From: an uncultured Metabacillus sp.
GTDB taxonomy: Bacteria; Bacillota; Bacilli; Bacillales; Bacillaceae
DNA length: 64,000 bases
NCBI RefSeq assembly: GCF_947503125.1
Contig: NZ_CANNCR010000023.1
Location: 1-64,000, forward strand
Direction: 5' to 3'
Of the stretch, positions 17,480 through 26,578 are shown piece by piece; within the stretch, counting starts at the first letter, position 1; every line of letters starts with the position of its first letter. Below the pieces are notes generated by a model. The model was not told where the DNA came from. It ran no database searches and saw only the letters and a program-made list of their open reading frames with translations. The position numbers and the translations under genes were made by a program.

Positions 17480-18940
17480 ATGTCATCCAAGCGATCTCCT
17501 ATCTACATTAAGCATATTCTTGAGCCTGGCTACAGGTTTACAAAAAAGCATTTTCTATCCTATATGATCGAAATCAATATAGCGCATGCTTTCATGCTGG
17601 CCCATACAAAGATATTACGGGAACAGGATGCAATGACAATCATTCAAGCGAACCAACAGCTATTAATAACCGGGTTTAATAAGGATTATGACCCGGCATA
17701 TGAAGATTTGTTTTTTATGATCGAAGCGGAGCTGAAAAAGGAAATAGGTGAAGAGCTGGTTGGCAATATGCATATTGCCTTTAGCCGGAATGATATGGAT
17801 GCAACCATGTACCGAATGGTATGGCGTGAAAGGCTTGTCGATTGGATGATTCTAGTTACCAACTTGAAAAAGCTCCTTCATAACCTTGCGAAGGAGCATG
17901 AACTGACGGTGATGCCGGCCTATACCCATAATCAGCAGGCCCAGCCAACGACATTTGCTCATTACATTTTGGCGATAGACAAACATTTAGAAAGAGACCT
18001 CGATCGAGGACTTGCTTTATTAACTCGAATCAATCAATCTCCTATGGGAGCTGCGGCTTTAGGAACGACTGGCTTTCCAATTGACCGTGATTTAATCGCA
18101 AAAACATTAGCATTTGCAAAGCCTCTTGATAATTCCTATGATTCTATCAGCGCTGCAGATTACATGCTTGAAATCGCCAGCACCTTATCCATCTTTTTAA
18201 GCACCTTATCTCGTTTTGTCTATGACCTTCTATTTCTTACAACAAATGAGGTGGACGCAATCATCATTGATGAAAGCCTGGTCCAAACCTCAAGCATCAT
18301 GCCGCAAAAACGAAATCCTTCTTCATTAGAACATACCAGATCTCTGATCAGCAGGACCATTGGGGAGTTACAATCTACTTCTATGATGACCCATAGTGTG
18401 CCATTTGGTGATATCGTGGATATCGGTGACGATATTCAACCAATCATCGAAAAAGGCTATTCTCATTCAGTTCAAATTGTCGAATTACTAATTGAAATCC
18501 TCAGTAACATGACAATAAGAAAGGACAAATTATTTAAGCGATGCCAAGAAGGCTTTTCTACTGCCACCGAACTTGCAGATGTCTTAGTCAGAGACTGCAA
18601 GCTTTCGTTTCGACAAGCACACCAGCTTGTTCAAGTTTATGTAAAAAGCTTAGCCAATTCCGGAAAACACCTGCAGGATGGAAATGCAGAGCAGCTTAAG
18701 AAAATCGCGAAAAAAAGATTTTCGCTTGAACCACGGTTAACAGAAGAGCAGTATAAAAAGGCAATCGATCCTTATCAATTTATTCTTGTCCGTTCTGTTC
18801 TGGGAGGTCCTAATCCGAAAGAAACGGAGAGACAGCGGATCCAATCTGCCCAGCGAGTAGAAGCTTTCATACGTGAGTTAAATGAAGCGAAGAATACATT
18901 TAGAAGCTATAAAGATGAATTGAGAAATAGAATAATCTAA
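17480..18940 (+). CDS. Argininosuccinate lyase-like protein
   Basis: 486 residues of the fumarase/aspartase superfamily, closest in layout to ArgH. The signature loop with the catalytic Ser is SSIMPQKRNPSSLEH (about 276-290), and the upstream motifs SRNDMDATMYR and TYTHNQQAQPTTFAHY-like carry substrate residues. The family cleaves argininosuccinate to arginine and fumarate. It stands alone, without argG or other arginine genes, and is somewhat longer than housekeeping ArgH (about 460). It could be a paralogue acting on a different amino-acid-fumarate or similar adduct. ATG with GGAGTGA at 8-nt spacing. Confidence 0.8.
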   Translation: MSSKRSPIYIKHILEPGYRFTKKHFLSYMIEINIAHAFMLAHTKILREQDAMTIIQANQQLLITGFNKDYDPAYEDLFFMIEAELKKEIGEELVGNMHIAFSRNDMDATMYRMVWRERLVDWMILVTNLKKLLHNLAKEHELTVMPAYTHNQQAQPTTFAHYILAIDKHLERDLDRGLALLTRINQSPMGAAALGTTGFPIDRDLIAKTLAFAKPLDNSYDSISAADYMLEIASTLSIFLSTLSRFVYDLLFLTTNEVDAIIIDESLVQTSSIMPQKRNPSSLEHTRSLISRTIGELQSTSMMTHSVPFGDIVDIGDDIQPIIEKGYSHSVQIVELLIEILSNMTIRKDKLFKRCQEGFSTATELADVLVRDCKLSFRQAHQLVQVYVKSLANSGKHLQDGNAEQLKKIAKKRFSLEPRLTEEQYKKAIDPYQFILVRSVLGGPNPKETERQRIQSAQRVEAFIRELNEAKNTFRSYKDELRNRII

Positions 18941-18972
18941 TGCCTATCATTGATTGAAATCGGAAAAAATAA

Positions 18973-19009
18973 GGGAAATCCTATATCCAAGGGTTTCCCA
19001 TTCCTTTTC
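18973..19009 (+). terminator. Terminator of the lyase gene
   Basis: A stem GGGAAATCC / GGGTTTCCC (9 pairs, one G-T) with a 9-nt loop, followed by ATTCCTTTT. Confidence 0.6.
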
Positions 19010-19035
19010 CTCCCTAACTAAATAGCACTATTTTA

Positions 19036-19539
19036 TTAAAATGGGGGATTTTCCACACCTAAATGAAGCCAATCTTCTTTTGGTGGTCCATAAACGCCAA
19101 AAGGTTTGAGTCCAGCTTGACGGATTAGAACGGTAGCCTGCCCGCGGTGATGAACAATATGCTTAATGAGTCCCATTAAAATTTGCGCATTCGTTTCTTC
19201 CCGGCCAAATGCCGTTTGCACTTTCTTCAAAGATTCGTCTGTCCATTGTTCTTCTATGACTTGGGCTGCATGAGAACTTACATTTTGAAAGGTTTCAGCT
19301 ATTTCTTTTGCTGAAGCTGGAACATCCTCTGCATGTTCTACTTCATCTATTTTTAAACCGAAATGAGCTAAATATTCTGGAATACTTGTTGTTAAATGCC
19401 AGACAATTCTTCCTAAACTACGTCCTTCTGGATAAACACTTTGTTTTAATGAATAATCAGTCAAACCTTCCAAAACCTTTTGCGTTAACATTGCTTCTCG
19501 ATTCCATTCTCTAATAAAGTCCGCAATCGTAATATACAT
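19036..19539 (-). CDS. DinB family protein
   Basis: 167 residues forming a four-helix bundle of the DinB/YfiT type. Putative metal-binding His residues are in GRIVWHLTTS (about 48), LIKHIVHHRGQATVLIRQ (about 127-144). Members bind divalent metals, and some act as bacillithiol or mycothiol S-transferases. The ATG at 19539 is chosen because TATGGAGG lies 8 nt upstream; the longer ORF that starts at 19560 would include that ribosome binding site. Confidence 0.85.
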   Translation of the reverse strand: MYITIADFIREWNREAMLTQKVLEGLTDYSLKQSVYPEGRSLGRIVWHLTTSIPEYLAHFGLKIDEVEHAEDVPASAKEIAETFQNVSSHAAQVIEEQWTDESLKKVQTAFGREETNAQILMGLIKHIVHHRGQATVLIRQAGLKPFGVYGPPKEDWLHLGVENPPF

Positions 19540-19762
19540 AGGCAATACCTCCATACTCAATATTTTTATTGGTATTTTCTCTCAGAAACAAAATTATAAA
19601 ACATTTGTTCGCATTTTTCAAATTTCTTTCGAACTAATTTTCGGTTTTCTAATCTTGCGTTTCTTTCATTTTTCTTAGGGGAAAATTGAAAAGACTGGTA
19701 ACCGGTGCGAAATAACATGTTAAAATTCTATTAATGATTAAAGAATGAAAAGAGGAATAGGG

Positions 19763-20307
19763 TTGAGGGTAGATCCAAAAGAGATAATTATTCATAACTT
19801 AGCTATATAATTAGATCTGCAGAAGAAAAGGACGCAAAAAACCTATCTGAGGTTAGATTACAGATCGATAGTGAAACAGCACATTTAGATAGGGAAAGGG
19901 GTGAGGCATACATCGATGAAGTAGGCTTTAAACAACTCATAAAAGAGGATTCAGAACAAATCCATAACCCGTTTCTAGTCGCTGTAGTGAATGGAAATAT
20001 TGCCGGTTTTTCTAGATGTGAAGGTAACTTATTAAAAAGAACCGCTCATAAAGTAGAATTTGGCGTGTGTGTTTTGAAAGATTATTGGGGTTATGGAATC
20101 GGGAAACACTTATTGAAAAAATCGATTGAATGGGCAGATGCCAATCATATTAAGAAAATAACCTTAAATGTGATTGAAACCAACGTAAGAGCGGTTGAAC
20201 TTTATAAAAAATTCGGCTTTGAAGTAGAAGGAATTCTAAAAAAGGACAAAGTTTTATCAGACGGTAATTACTATCATTCGATTGTAATGGGTAGGTTTGC
20301 CGAATGA
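19763..20307 (+). pseudogene. GNAT acetyltransferase with an N-terminal frameshift
   Basis: From about 19811 onward a complete GNAT domain is encoded (IIRSAEEKDAKNLSEVRLQ through acetyl-CoA loop motif VLKDYWGYGIGKHLL to YKKFGFEVEGILKK). Its start (TTG at 19763, after AGAGGAATAGGG) is in another frame: RVDPKEIIIHNLAI followed by a TAA. One base appears to be missing near 19806-19812. If this is real, only an internal GTG at 19987 remains, which would lose half of the fold. It may instead be a sequencing error. Confidence 0.75.
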
Positions 20308-20331
20308 TAATTGAAGGTAAAGGTGATACTC

Positions 20332-20796
20332 ATGAATTGTTTACCTGTATTCCATCAAATTGAAGTAGCTGTTAAAACAGTTTTGGAAATTATAGACACG
20401 TTAGAGGAAGACGATTTACAAAAAAGACCCACACCTAATAAGCATTCGATCGGGGAGCTTTTAGAACATATTGCCATAATTTGCGAAGCGGATTGGCGTA
20501 TATCAAACGAAGCAACCCAGGAAGAAATGGAGTATTTTTATTCAACCGTTTCCTATAAAACGATCGATTCGATAAAACATGGTTTACTTACAAACTTTGA
20601 ATCACTAAAAAATCATTATCTGACCTTACCAGAGGAAGTGCTTCTTTCTAAAGCGACTTCCTATTGGGGATTGACTTATACAAGATACGAATGGTTATTA
20701 GAGATAGTAGCTCATATGTATCATCATCGAGGACAATTACATGCTATGCTTGTTCACTGCTGCAATAAAGACCTTAAAATCCTCATGTTTGAATAA
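20332..20796 (+). CDS. DinB family protein
   Basis: 154 residues, DinB-like four-helix bundle. His residues at SIGELLEHIAIICEADWR and at LLEIVAHMYHHRGQLHAML fit the conserved metal triad. It lies 24 nt after the broken GNAT gene on the same strand. Start ATG at 20332 with AAAGGTGA upstream; a TTG at 20311 has no ribosome binding site. It is a second, distinct DinB paralogue within 1.3 kb. Confidence 0.83.
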   Translation: MNCLPVFHQIEVAVKTVLEIIDTLEEDDLQKRPTPNKHSIGELLEHIAIICEADWRISNEATQEEMEYFYSTVSYKTIDSIKHGLLTNFESLKNHYLTLPEEVLLSKATSYWGLTYTRYEWLLEIVAHMYHHRGQLHAMLVHCCNKDLKILMFE

Positions 20797-21034
20797 ATTT
20801 TCTGCAGCTGCCACGCACCTTTAAAAGCAAAGTGCGTTGATAATTCAAAAAAGCATAATAATCCTGCATAAACAAGCAAAAGCGACAAACGCTTGATACT
20901 TACTTCTTAAAATTTGCTTTATGTTAATTAGCTTTTTACTCTAAGGTCTATTTCACCTAAAAATGTCTTATAGTCGAATAAAACTAAGATTTTATAGTAA
21001 AATATTGGTAACCTTATTTAGAGTAGGAGGTTAG

Positions 21035-21145
21035 TTGATTTTTTTAATACTTTTTGGTTTCATTATACTTATTTTTTCGTTATTTTCTATTGAACGTAGT
21101 TTACGGAAAACAATTGAACGAAATGAAGAGATAATAGATTTATAG
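21035..21145 (+). CDS. Small single-pass membrane protein
   Basis: A 36-residue product: an N-terminal TM helix (FLILFGFIILIFSLF) followed by a charged helix ERSLRKTIERNEEIIDL. The TTG start has AGGAGG 4 nt upstream. Similar tiny proteins of unknown role are common in Bacillaceae. An in-frame TAG at 21143 may have cut a slightly longer original, since the frame continues KKIYDK to a second stop. Confidence 0.55.
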   Translation: MIFLILFGFIILIFSLFSIERSLRKTIERNEEIIDL

Positions 21146-21335
21146 AAAAAAATATATGATAAATAATACCTCAATAAGCAGCATAATAGAACTTCAATCG
21201 AATCAATACCCTGGACTTTCAAAAGATTTTATTACTGTCGGAAAAGGGCTTCCAAAAAGATCCTTTTTCATTCTGATAAAGTAATTTTTACTAATAGCTA
21301 AAAAGTATAATTGTGAAAACGAGGTGTTTATATCA

Positions 21336-22094
21336 TTGGTAATGTTAAATCATGATTCTCAATACATTAGGGCTGTCTATCTTAAAAGAGAGCAAATTTC
21401 ATCTTATGATCATTTTCCGCTAAATCTTCCAGTCATTCGGAACTTTCAAGAATTAAAGCTTCATCCTAGTGTTACCTATATTATTGGTGAAAATGGAATG
21501 GGAAAGTCAACTTTACTTGAGGGTATTGCGATTGCTTTAGGATTTAATCCAGAAGGAGGCACGTTAAACTTTCATTTTTCTAGTTATGACTCTCACTCGA
21601 ATTTAGACGAATACCTCGGTTTAGTAAAGGGAGTCAATAGAGCGAAGGATCATTTTTTCTTTCGAGCTGAAACTTTTTATAATGTAGCAACAAATATTGA
21701 GGATTTAGATAAAGAACCAATGTCTGGCCGTAGGATTATTGATTCCTTTGGAGGAAAATCACTACACGAACAATCTCATGGTGAATCTTTTTTTGCAGCA
21801 TTTATCGAACGTTTTCAAGGTAATGGTTTATACATCTTAGATGAGCCAGAAGCAGCCTTGTCCCCATTAAGACAAATGTCGATGCTGGCTAGAATCAATG
21901 AGCTTGTTCAACAAGGGTCTCAGTTTATCATTTCTACTCATTCACCGATCATTATGGCTTACCCAAATGCTAAAATTATTCAACTCACAGAAGCTGGAAT
22001 GCGTGAATCAACATTGGAAGACACGAATCATTATTCGATTATGAAACAGTTTTTTGAAGATAAAGATCGGTTACTGCACCATCTTTTCCGATAA
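21336..22094 (+). CDS. AAA family ATPase (ABC-like, RecF/COG3910 type)
   Basis: About 252 residues. Walker A GENGMGKSTL (near 49-58), an ABC-like signature region LHEQSHGESFF, Walker B GLYILDEPEAALS, and switch His in ISTHSPIIM. This is the compact SMC/ABC-type fold of predicted ATPases often linked to DNA repair or phage defence, but no partner nuclease is present. The role is unknown. Several close starts exist (GTG 21324, TTG 21336, ATG 21342); GAGGTG at 21322-21327 fits the TTG best. Confidence 0.8.
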   Translation: MVMLNHDSQYIRAVYLKREQISSYDHFPLNLPVIRNFQELKLHPSVTYIIGENGMGKSTLLEGIAIALGFNPEGGTLNFHFSSYDSHSNLDEYLGLVKGVNRAKDHFFFRAETFYNVATNIEDLDKEPMSGRRIIDSFGGKSLHEQSHGESFFAAFIERFQGNGLYILDEPEAALSPLRQMSMLARINELVQQGSQFIISTHSPIIMAYPNAKIIQLTEAGMRESTLEDTNHYSIMKQFFEDKDRLLHHLFR

Positions 22095-22238
22095 AGTGTG
22101 ACTTATCTTAAACGTACGGGAATCTTTCTTCAAGCGTGAATATCCACCAAAATGGGATGGAACGCGTGTTTTTTATAATATTACCATTCGGTTGCATGCT
22201 ACGATTCCTTTTTCATGCAACCACACAGTTGCTTATAT

Positions 22239-22268
22239 TTGACAAGCAACCGCAGAGTTGCTTATACT
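22239..22268 (+). promoter_or_regulatory. Predicted promoter of the ArsR/VOC pair
   Basis: TTGACA and TATACT with an 18-bp spacer. The sequence AGTTGCTTATA occurs twice: just upstream of the -35 (22227-22237) and overlapping the spacer and -10 (22257-22267). GGTTGCATG / CATGCAACC inverted arms lie just left, at about 22191-22222. These are likely operators for the ArsR-type regulator. Confidence 0.6.
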
Positions 22269-22274
22269 CGATAT

Positions 22275-22553
22275 ATGAATTGGGACAAAGACGCTATATT
22301 CAAAGCACTTGGCGACTCAACTCGACGGCTAATATTAGACGAACTTTCCGAACGCAACGAGCAGACGTTATATGAACTTACGGTACGTCTTATTACGAAG
22401 CACGACCTTTCCATTACCCGACAGGCGATAGCTAAACATCTTGCTGTTCTAGAAGATGCAGGGCTCGTAAAATCAAAAAGAAAGGGAAAATATCGAGTAG
22501 TTACATTTAACAACGAACCACTTAAAAATTTGCTAAAAGGATGGATAGAATAA
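22275..22553 (+). CDS. ArsR family transcriptional regulator
   Basis: 92 residues, winged helix. The start MNWDKDAIFKALGDSTRR followed by the recognition segment ITRQAIAKHLAVLEDAGLV is typical of the ArsR subgroup paired with VOC or SRPBCC proteins in Bacillus. No metal-binding Cys is present, so it is not a classical metal sensor. The ATG lies 7 nt after the -10 box and has no Shine-Dalgarno sequence, so the mRNA is probably leaderless. It should repress itself and the VOC gene 98 nt downstream. Confidence 0.85.
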   Translation: MNWDKDAIFKALGDSTRRLILDELSERNEQTLYELTVRLITKHDLSITRQAIAKHLAVLEDAGLVKSKRKGKYRVVTFNNEPLKNLLKGWIE

Positions 22554-22651
22554 TTCATTTAAAAACTTCTGACGAATGTATGGTTTTTTCTGCTTGGAGC
22601 CAGATGTTTGCAGAGCACCACTGTGGTAAATAATAAAGGAGGCAAAACATT

Positions 22652-23035
22652 ATGAAAATCATTGTTACCAGTCTATTCGTACAAGACCAAGACAAGGCAC
22701 TGGAATTTTATTCAGAAAAGCTGGGATTTGTAAAAAAGCATGACGTTCCCATGGGGAAATTTAGGTGGATTACGCTTGTTTCTCCCGATGATCATGACGG
22801 TACCGAGCTTTTACTCGAACCGAATGATCATCCTGCTGCAAAGGAGTATCAAAAGAAGATATTTGCCGACGGCATCCCTGCAACAATGTTTGGCGTTGCA
22901 GATGTTCGCGAAGAGTACAAGCGATTACTGGAAAAAGGCGTGAAGTTTACAATGGAACCGACAGAAATGGGCGAAATCACCTTGGCTGTTTTCGACGATA
23001 CATGCGGCAACCTTATTCAGATCGTTCAGAAGTAA
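22652..23035 (+). CDS. VOC family protein (glyoxalase/bleomycin resistance fold)
   Basis: 127 residues with two beta-alpha-beta-beta-beta modules. LFVQDQDKALEFYSEKLGF opens the first and VFDDTCGNLIQIV closes the second, carrying a typical metal-site Glu/Gln position. Such proteins sequester or modify electrophiles and antibiotics; the substrate is unknown. Ribosome binding site AAAGGAGG. Pairing with the ArsR gene upstream is a recurrent Bacillus arrangement. Confidence 0.87.
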   Translation: MKIIVTSLFVQDQDKALEFYSEKLGFVKKHDVPMGKFRWITLVSPDDHDGTELLLEPNDHPAAKEYQKKIFADGIPATMFGVADVREEYKRLLEKGVKFTMEPTEMGEITLAVFDDTCGNLIQIVQK

Positions 23036-23377
23036 CTTCATGTTGAAGTTATCTATTTCTTAACAACTTTATTGGTAAGTTTTAAATTTGGGAAGTGTTT
23101 TTATCAAAATTTAAACCACTTTATGTTAACCCTGTCCTAACTTTTAGGACGGGGTTATGCATTTTTAGTGCCCAAAAATAAATGAAATTGTATCCCATCA
23201 AATGTAACATTGTGAATAAGTTTACTTAAACATAGCGGGTGCAAGAGCAGCAGAATATAATAGGTTACTGCGGCAGCCTTATTTCTATATCGTTCTTTAA
23301 CTAACGAATATTTTAATAAGGATGCTAAAGATTTATAATAAAGGAAATTCTTTTATTGCAAGAAATGAGGATAAAAA
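23036..23377. other. Intergenic region upstream of crcB
   Basis: It contains the terminator at 23128-23166. The 200 nt before crcB were checked for a fluoride riboswitch; no match to the conserved core was seen. Confidence 0.4.
23128..23166 (+). terminator. Terminator of the ArsR/VOC pair
   Basis: AACCCTGTCCTAA pairs with TTAGGACGGGGTT around a 3-4 nt loop, followed by ATGCATTTTT. Confidence 0.8.
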
Positions 23378-23752
23378 ATGATTTATTTTTTGGTTGGTAT
23401 TGCAGGGGCACTTGGCGCAATTCTTAGATATTTAATTGGGTTAATGTTTTTTACAAATTCTTTATTCCCATTAGCTACTTTAAGCATTAATTTAATTGGA
23501 AGTTTTTTATTAGCTTGGCTCACTACCAATTTATTTAGGAGGCTTTCCTTTTCTAGTGTAGTAAAAACTGCTATCGGAACAGGCTTTGTCGGTTCCTTTA
23601 CAACGTTCTCAACAGTAAGTGTTGAAACAGTAGAGTTATTTAAAAATGAGAGTTTTCTAATAGGAATCCTTTACGTTCTTGTCAATATTATTGGAGGAAT
23701 TTTGATGAGTCGATTAGGTTTCAAACTTAATGTGGGGGAACAACAGGTATGA
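23378..23752 (+). CDS. crcB1: Fluoride channel subunit CrcB/Fluc 1
   Basis: 124 residues, four TM helices. It contains the family motifs GAILRYLIG (about 11-19), [13 protein letters not shown] with the conserved Asn, and [13 protein letters not shown], whose Phe residues line the fluoride pore. It encodes a fluoride-specific channel subunit of the plasma membrane. It overlaps the next gene by 4 nt (ATGA). Two adjacent crcB genes typically give an inverted heterodimer with dual topology split between subunits. Confidence 0.92.
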   Translation: MIYFLVGIAGALGAILRYLIGLMFFTNSLFPLATLSINLIGSFLLAWLTTNLFRRLSFSSVVKTAIGTGFVGSFTTFSTVSVETVELFKNESFLIGILYVLVNIIGGILMSRLGFKLNVGEQQV

Positions 23753-24117
23753 TGCTGCTGCATATATTGTTGGTTGCAATTGGAGGCTTTTTTGGTGCAA
23801 TAGCACGTTTTTCTATTAGCGAAATATTAAATAATAAACCTGCATCCAGAATTCCCTTGGGTACTCTCACTGTGAATTTATCCGGTGCATTTCTGTTAGG
23901 TTTCATCACAGGCGTAAAAGCTGATGCAATGCTTGGACTGTTATTTGGGACAGGTTTTATTGGAGCTTTTACCACTTTTTCTACGCTTAAATTTGAAATG
24001 ATAAAGTTGTACTTAAATAAGTATAAAAAAGAATTTTTATTTTATACAGTGATCACTTATGGTGGTGGTCTTATCCTTGCTTATCTTGGATACACAATAG
24101 GTGTGATTTTTGCTTAA
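23749..24117 (+). CDS. crcB2: Fluoride channel subunit CrcB/Fluc 2
   Basis: 122 residues, four TM helices, motifs [24 protein letters not shown] and [15 protein letters not shown]. It pairs with the overlapping crcB1 to form the fluoride exporter. The translation start overlaps the crcB1 stop, so expression is coupled. No terminator is obvious before the convergent aminotransferase remnant. Confidence 0.92.
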   Translation: MMLLHILLVAIGGFFGAIARFSISEILNNKPASRIPLGTLTVNLSGAFLLGFITGVKADAMLGLLFGTGFIGAFTTFSTLKFEMIKLYLNKYKKEFLFYTVITYGGGLILAYLGYTIGVIFA

Positions 24118-24157
24118 AAATCTAAATTTTAAAACCTTGTTCCGTTAACAGTGCAGT

Positions 24158-24690
24158 TTAGTGGATTAGGCACTGCAATATTAGATGAGAAAAAACCAAC
24201 CCATTTTGTCTGCGGCGTTTTACGGGCATTACAGCACCAGTTGGATTATGAAACGTAGGGTCGGTATAAATGATTTTAGGTTTATACTTATCACACAAAT
24301 TCTGAAGTAAATACACTCTCATCCCATCGCTGTCAACAGGAACGGAAAGTATTGTAACACCTCTCCCACGAAACACATCAATAGCTCCTGGATAAGTGGG
24401 AGCTTCCATAACTACTACATCACCTGGTCCAACAAAAGTACGAGCAATTAGGTAAATTCCTTGTAGTGAACCACTTGTAACTAAAATTTGATCAGTGGAA
24501 GTTGGCCGTCTATCGATTGTAAATACTCAACCATTGCCTGCCTAAGCGCTTTATCACCTTGAATCTCTCCATACTGTGAGAGAACTCTCGGATTTTCAGC
24601 AAGCATTTTATGAATCTCTTGCTCTAAATATCGATTAGGTAGAAGTCCAGGATCAATCATATTTGATGGAAAACTAGATATAAAGCACAT
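24158..24690 (-). pseudogene. MocR/GntR-type PLP aminotransferase remnant
   Basis: Two frames together encode the middle of a fold-type I aminotransferase as fused in MocR regulators. The first reads NMIDPGLLPNRYLEQEI and SQYGEIQGDKALRQAMVEYL up to about 24490. The second, after a frameshift, reads DQILVTSGSLQGIYLIAR, GDVVVMEAPTYPG and YTDPTFHNPTGAVMP. The N-terminal HTH domain and the C-terminal part with the PLP lysine are both missing. It is a dead fragment. Confidence 0.82.
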
Positions 24691-24781
24691 TTATACTAAA
24701 AATAGGATGGTATACGTAGTGCTTATCAAGTCACAGCTGATATCATAAAGTTAGTGTTAATGATTATTTTAGAGGTGACTA

Positions 24782-24976
24782 ATGATGGACTTCAGAGATG
24801 AAGCAAAAAGGTGCTATGAACAATCAATGAGAGATTACGGTCTTTCTGAACAGACAATTAAAGTTGCTTTGTGGGCCTTTGATACAGGTTTCTCGGTAGG
24901 TATGGTAAATGAAGCAAATCGAAAAGAACAGATTGAAATGCTAAAAAAGCTTCTTATTCAAAGTGTGATCCATTAA
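24782..24976 (+). CDS. Hypothetical small protein
   Basis: 64 residues, helical and cytosolic, starting MMDFRDEAKRCYEQSM and ending in a Lys/Leu-rich helix. No family is recognised. GAGGTG lies 4 nt before the ATG at 24782 and 7 nt before a second ATG at 24785, so either start is possible. It is monocistronic. Confidence 0.5.
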   Translation: MMDFRDEAKRCYEQSMRDYGLSEQTIKVALWAFDTGFSVGMVNEANRKEQIEMLKKLLIQSVIH

Positions 24977-25432
24977 AGATTAACATTGGATTCAATTCAA
25001 TCATACTCCGTTTTTTAATGTAAAAACAGCTTTCATTTAGAGTCATTTTAAACTAGATATGATCATTTATGATAAACGATCAATTTAGCAAATTAGTTTT
25101 ATAAATTTATATTCCGGATTCATTTTAATAGGGTAAGGGAGAAACAGAATACATGTTATCACTTACCTCAACACTATACAGAAATGTTAACGAAAAAAGC
25201 ACTTTAGTTGAATAATGAAAAATTTATTTATACATGAAAAATCATGTTACAGAAGAAAAACCCCTTTAGATACGGTTAAATGGTTCCATTTTGAGGTGAA
25301 TATTCAAAATAACGAATAAAAATGCACCCGAAATGGATGATGAAATGGCAAACAAATAACCATAAAAATAAGATTCGTCTTAATTCACAAGACAAACCTT
25401 TATTTAACTAAAGCAGTTTAGCTGTAGATTAC
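24977..25432. other. Intergenic region, no supported gene
   Basis: AT-rich. It contains an imperfect palindrome GATCATTTAT / ATAAACGATC near 25062-25082 and a 20-codon ATG frame at 25154 without properly spaced ribosome binding site. CCCTTTAGATACGGTT at 25262-25277 recurs almost exactly at 26545-26561. Confidence 0.35.
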
Positions 25433-26098
25433 TTAACCAGATTTTGTTCCAATAACAACTGTTGCATCCATTTCTTCATCTCTAACTATTTTGGCAATTA
25501 GTCCAGCTTTAACAAAGATTTCAAAGGTTTTTGCACCCTGCAGTTCGCTCGTCTCTATCAATAGATGCCCCCCAGAAACAAGCCATTGGAGAGCCTCTTC
25601 CGCTATCATACGATGAAGGTCTAGTCCATCCTTTCCTCCGTCAAGTGCCACTTTGGGTTCATATAAACGTGACTCTCGGGGAAGGAGTTTTACTGAGTCA
25701 GTAGGAACGTAAGGTGCGTTAGCCACTATGATGTTCACTTTACCTCTCAATGAATGGGGCAATGCATCATATACGTCACCTTGATAAACGTGACCACCAA
25801 TCTTAATTATGTTATGGGAAGCACATCGTACAGCAACGGGGTCAATATCAACGGAGTGCAATGAAATCTTTTTAAGATCGGTTACTATTGCAGCACCAAC
25901 AGCACCAGACCCGCAACATAAATCCAAAACAATATCATATGGGCGGGTTAAAACTTTTGCTTGCTGAACCAGAAACTCCGTACGTCGACGTGGTATAAAA
26001 ACTCCCCGTTCGACTTCTATTCGTAGACCACAAAACTTTGTAAACCCAAGCACGTATTCAAGAGGTAAACCACATATTCGTTTTTCTACCATATTCAT
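25433..26098 (-). CDS. PrmC/HemK-like N5-glutamine methyltransferase, start uncertain
   Basis: A class I SAM methyltransferase: motif I DLCCGSGAVGAA, acidic residue in SVDIDPVAV, and a catalytic NAPYVP in place of NPPY, as in the subgroup annotated putative protein N5-glutamine methyltransferase. The ATG at 26098 has a weak GAGGAA nearby. Coding similarity continues upstream in frame to about 26205 (ENSIIKRLRSEGCVFAEEE), but no start codon exists there before a stop, so the original N-terminus was probably lost and the remaining gene may be inactive. Housekeeping prmC is normally next to prfA, which is absent here. Confidence 0.7.
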   Translation of the reverse strand: MNMVEKRICGLPLEYVLGFTKFCGLRIEVERGVFIPRRRTEFLVQQAKVLTRPYDIVLDLCCGSGAVGAAIVTDLKKISLHSVDIDPVAVRCASHNIIKIGGHVYQGDVYDALPHSLRGKVNIIVANAPYVPTDSVKLLPRESRLYEPKVALDGGKDGLDLHRMIAEEALQWLVSGGHLLIETSELQGAKTFEIFVKAGLIAKIVRDEEMDATVVIGTKSG

Positions 26099-26578
26099 TA
26101 GTTCCTCTATACTTCTAGCCTCAGAGGTAAGTAACTGTGTTTCTTCTTCAGCGAAGACACAACCCTCGCTCCGTAGTCTCTTAATTATGCTGTTTTCAGT
26201 TTTCTTATCTAAAAATAAATTATTTTTCTGTCCTATTTATCTCACCGCTTCTTTAATCACAAGTTATTTATCTTTTTTATTCTAGAAATAATATAAATGT
26301 CCTTCTTCTACTAAATAGTGATTAATTAACTCTTCATAATTTTATGATTTTTTGAAGTTTTCGGGATTCCTTTTATCTAACTGACAATCCTTTTTGTTAG
26401 TACAATACCTATTGTTGTAGTGAAAAAGGGGTGTCATTTTCCGATCTAAGAAAAAGCAAACCACACTGATTACAAGAAAAAATGACGTGCCATTTCGCAC
26501 GTCATTTTTTATGTCATTTAGTCAATATGCACCCTTAAACGGAACCCTTTAAGATACGGTTGAAGAGGTTTTTAAATC
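26099..26578. other. Intergenic region
   Basis: The first 110 nt hold the lost N-terminus of the methyltransferase. The strong terminator at 26477-26510 follows, then CCCTTTAAGATACGGTT at 26545-26561, near-copy of 25262-25277. No gene is seen. Confidence 0.4.
26477..26510. terminator. Strong bidirectional terminator
   Basis: A perfect 14-bp stem AAAAAATGACGTGC / GCACGTCATTTTTT with a 6-nt loop. Confidence 0.9.

Noticed and set aside
23167-23377. Fluoride riboswitch upstream of crcB
   Set aside because: The conserved crcB motif core could not be found; the GCGGGTGCAAGAGCAGCAG segment does not fit it or a T-box.
25154-25216. 20-codon ATG ORF after a GGGAG sequence
   Set aside because: The spacing to the ribosome binding site is too long and the peptide resembles nothing.
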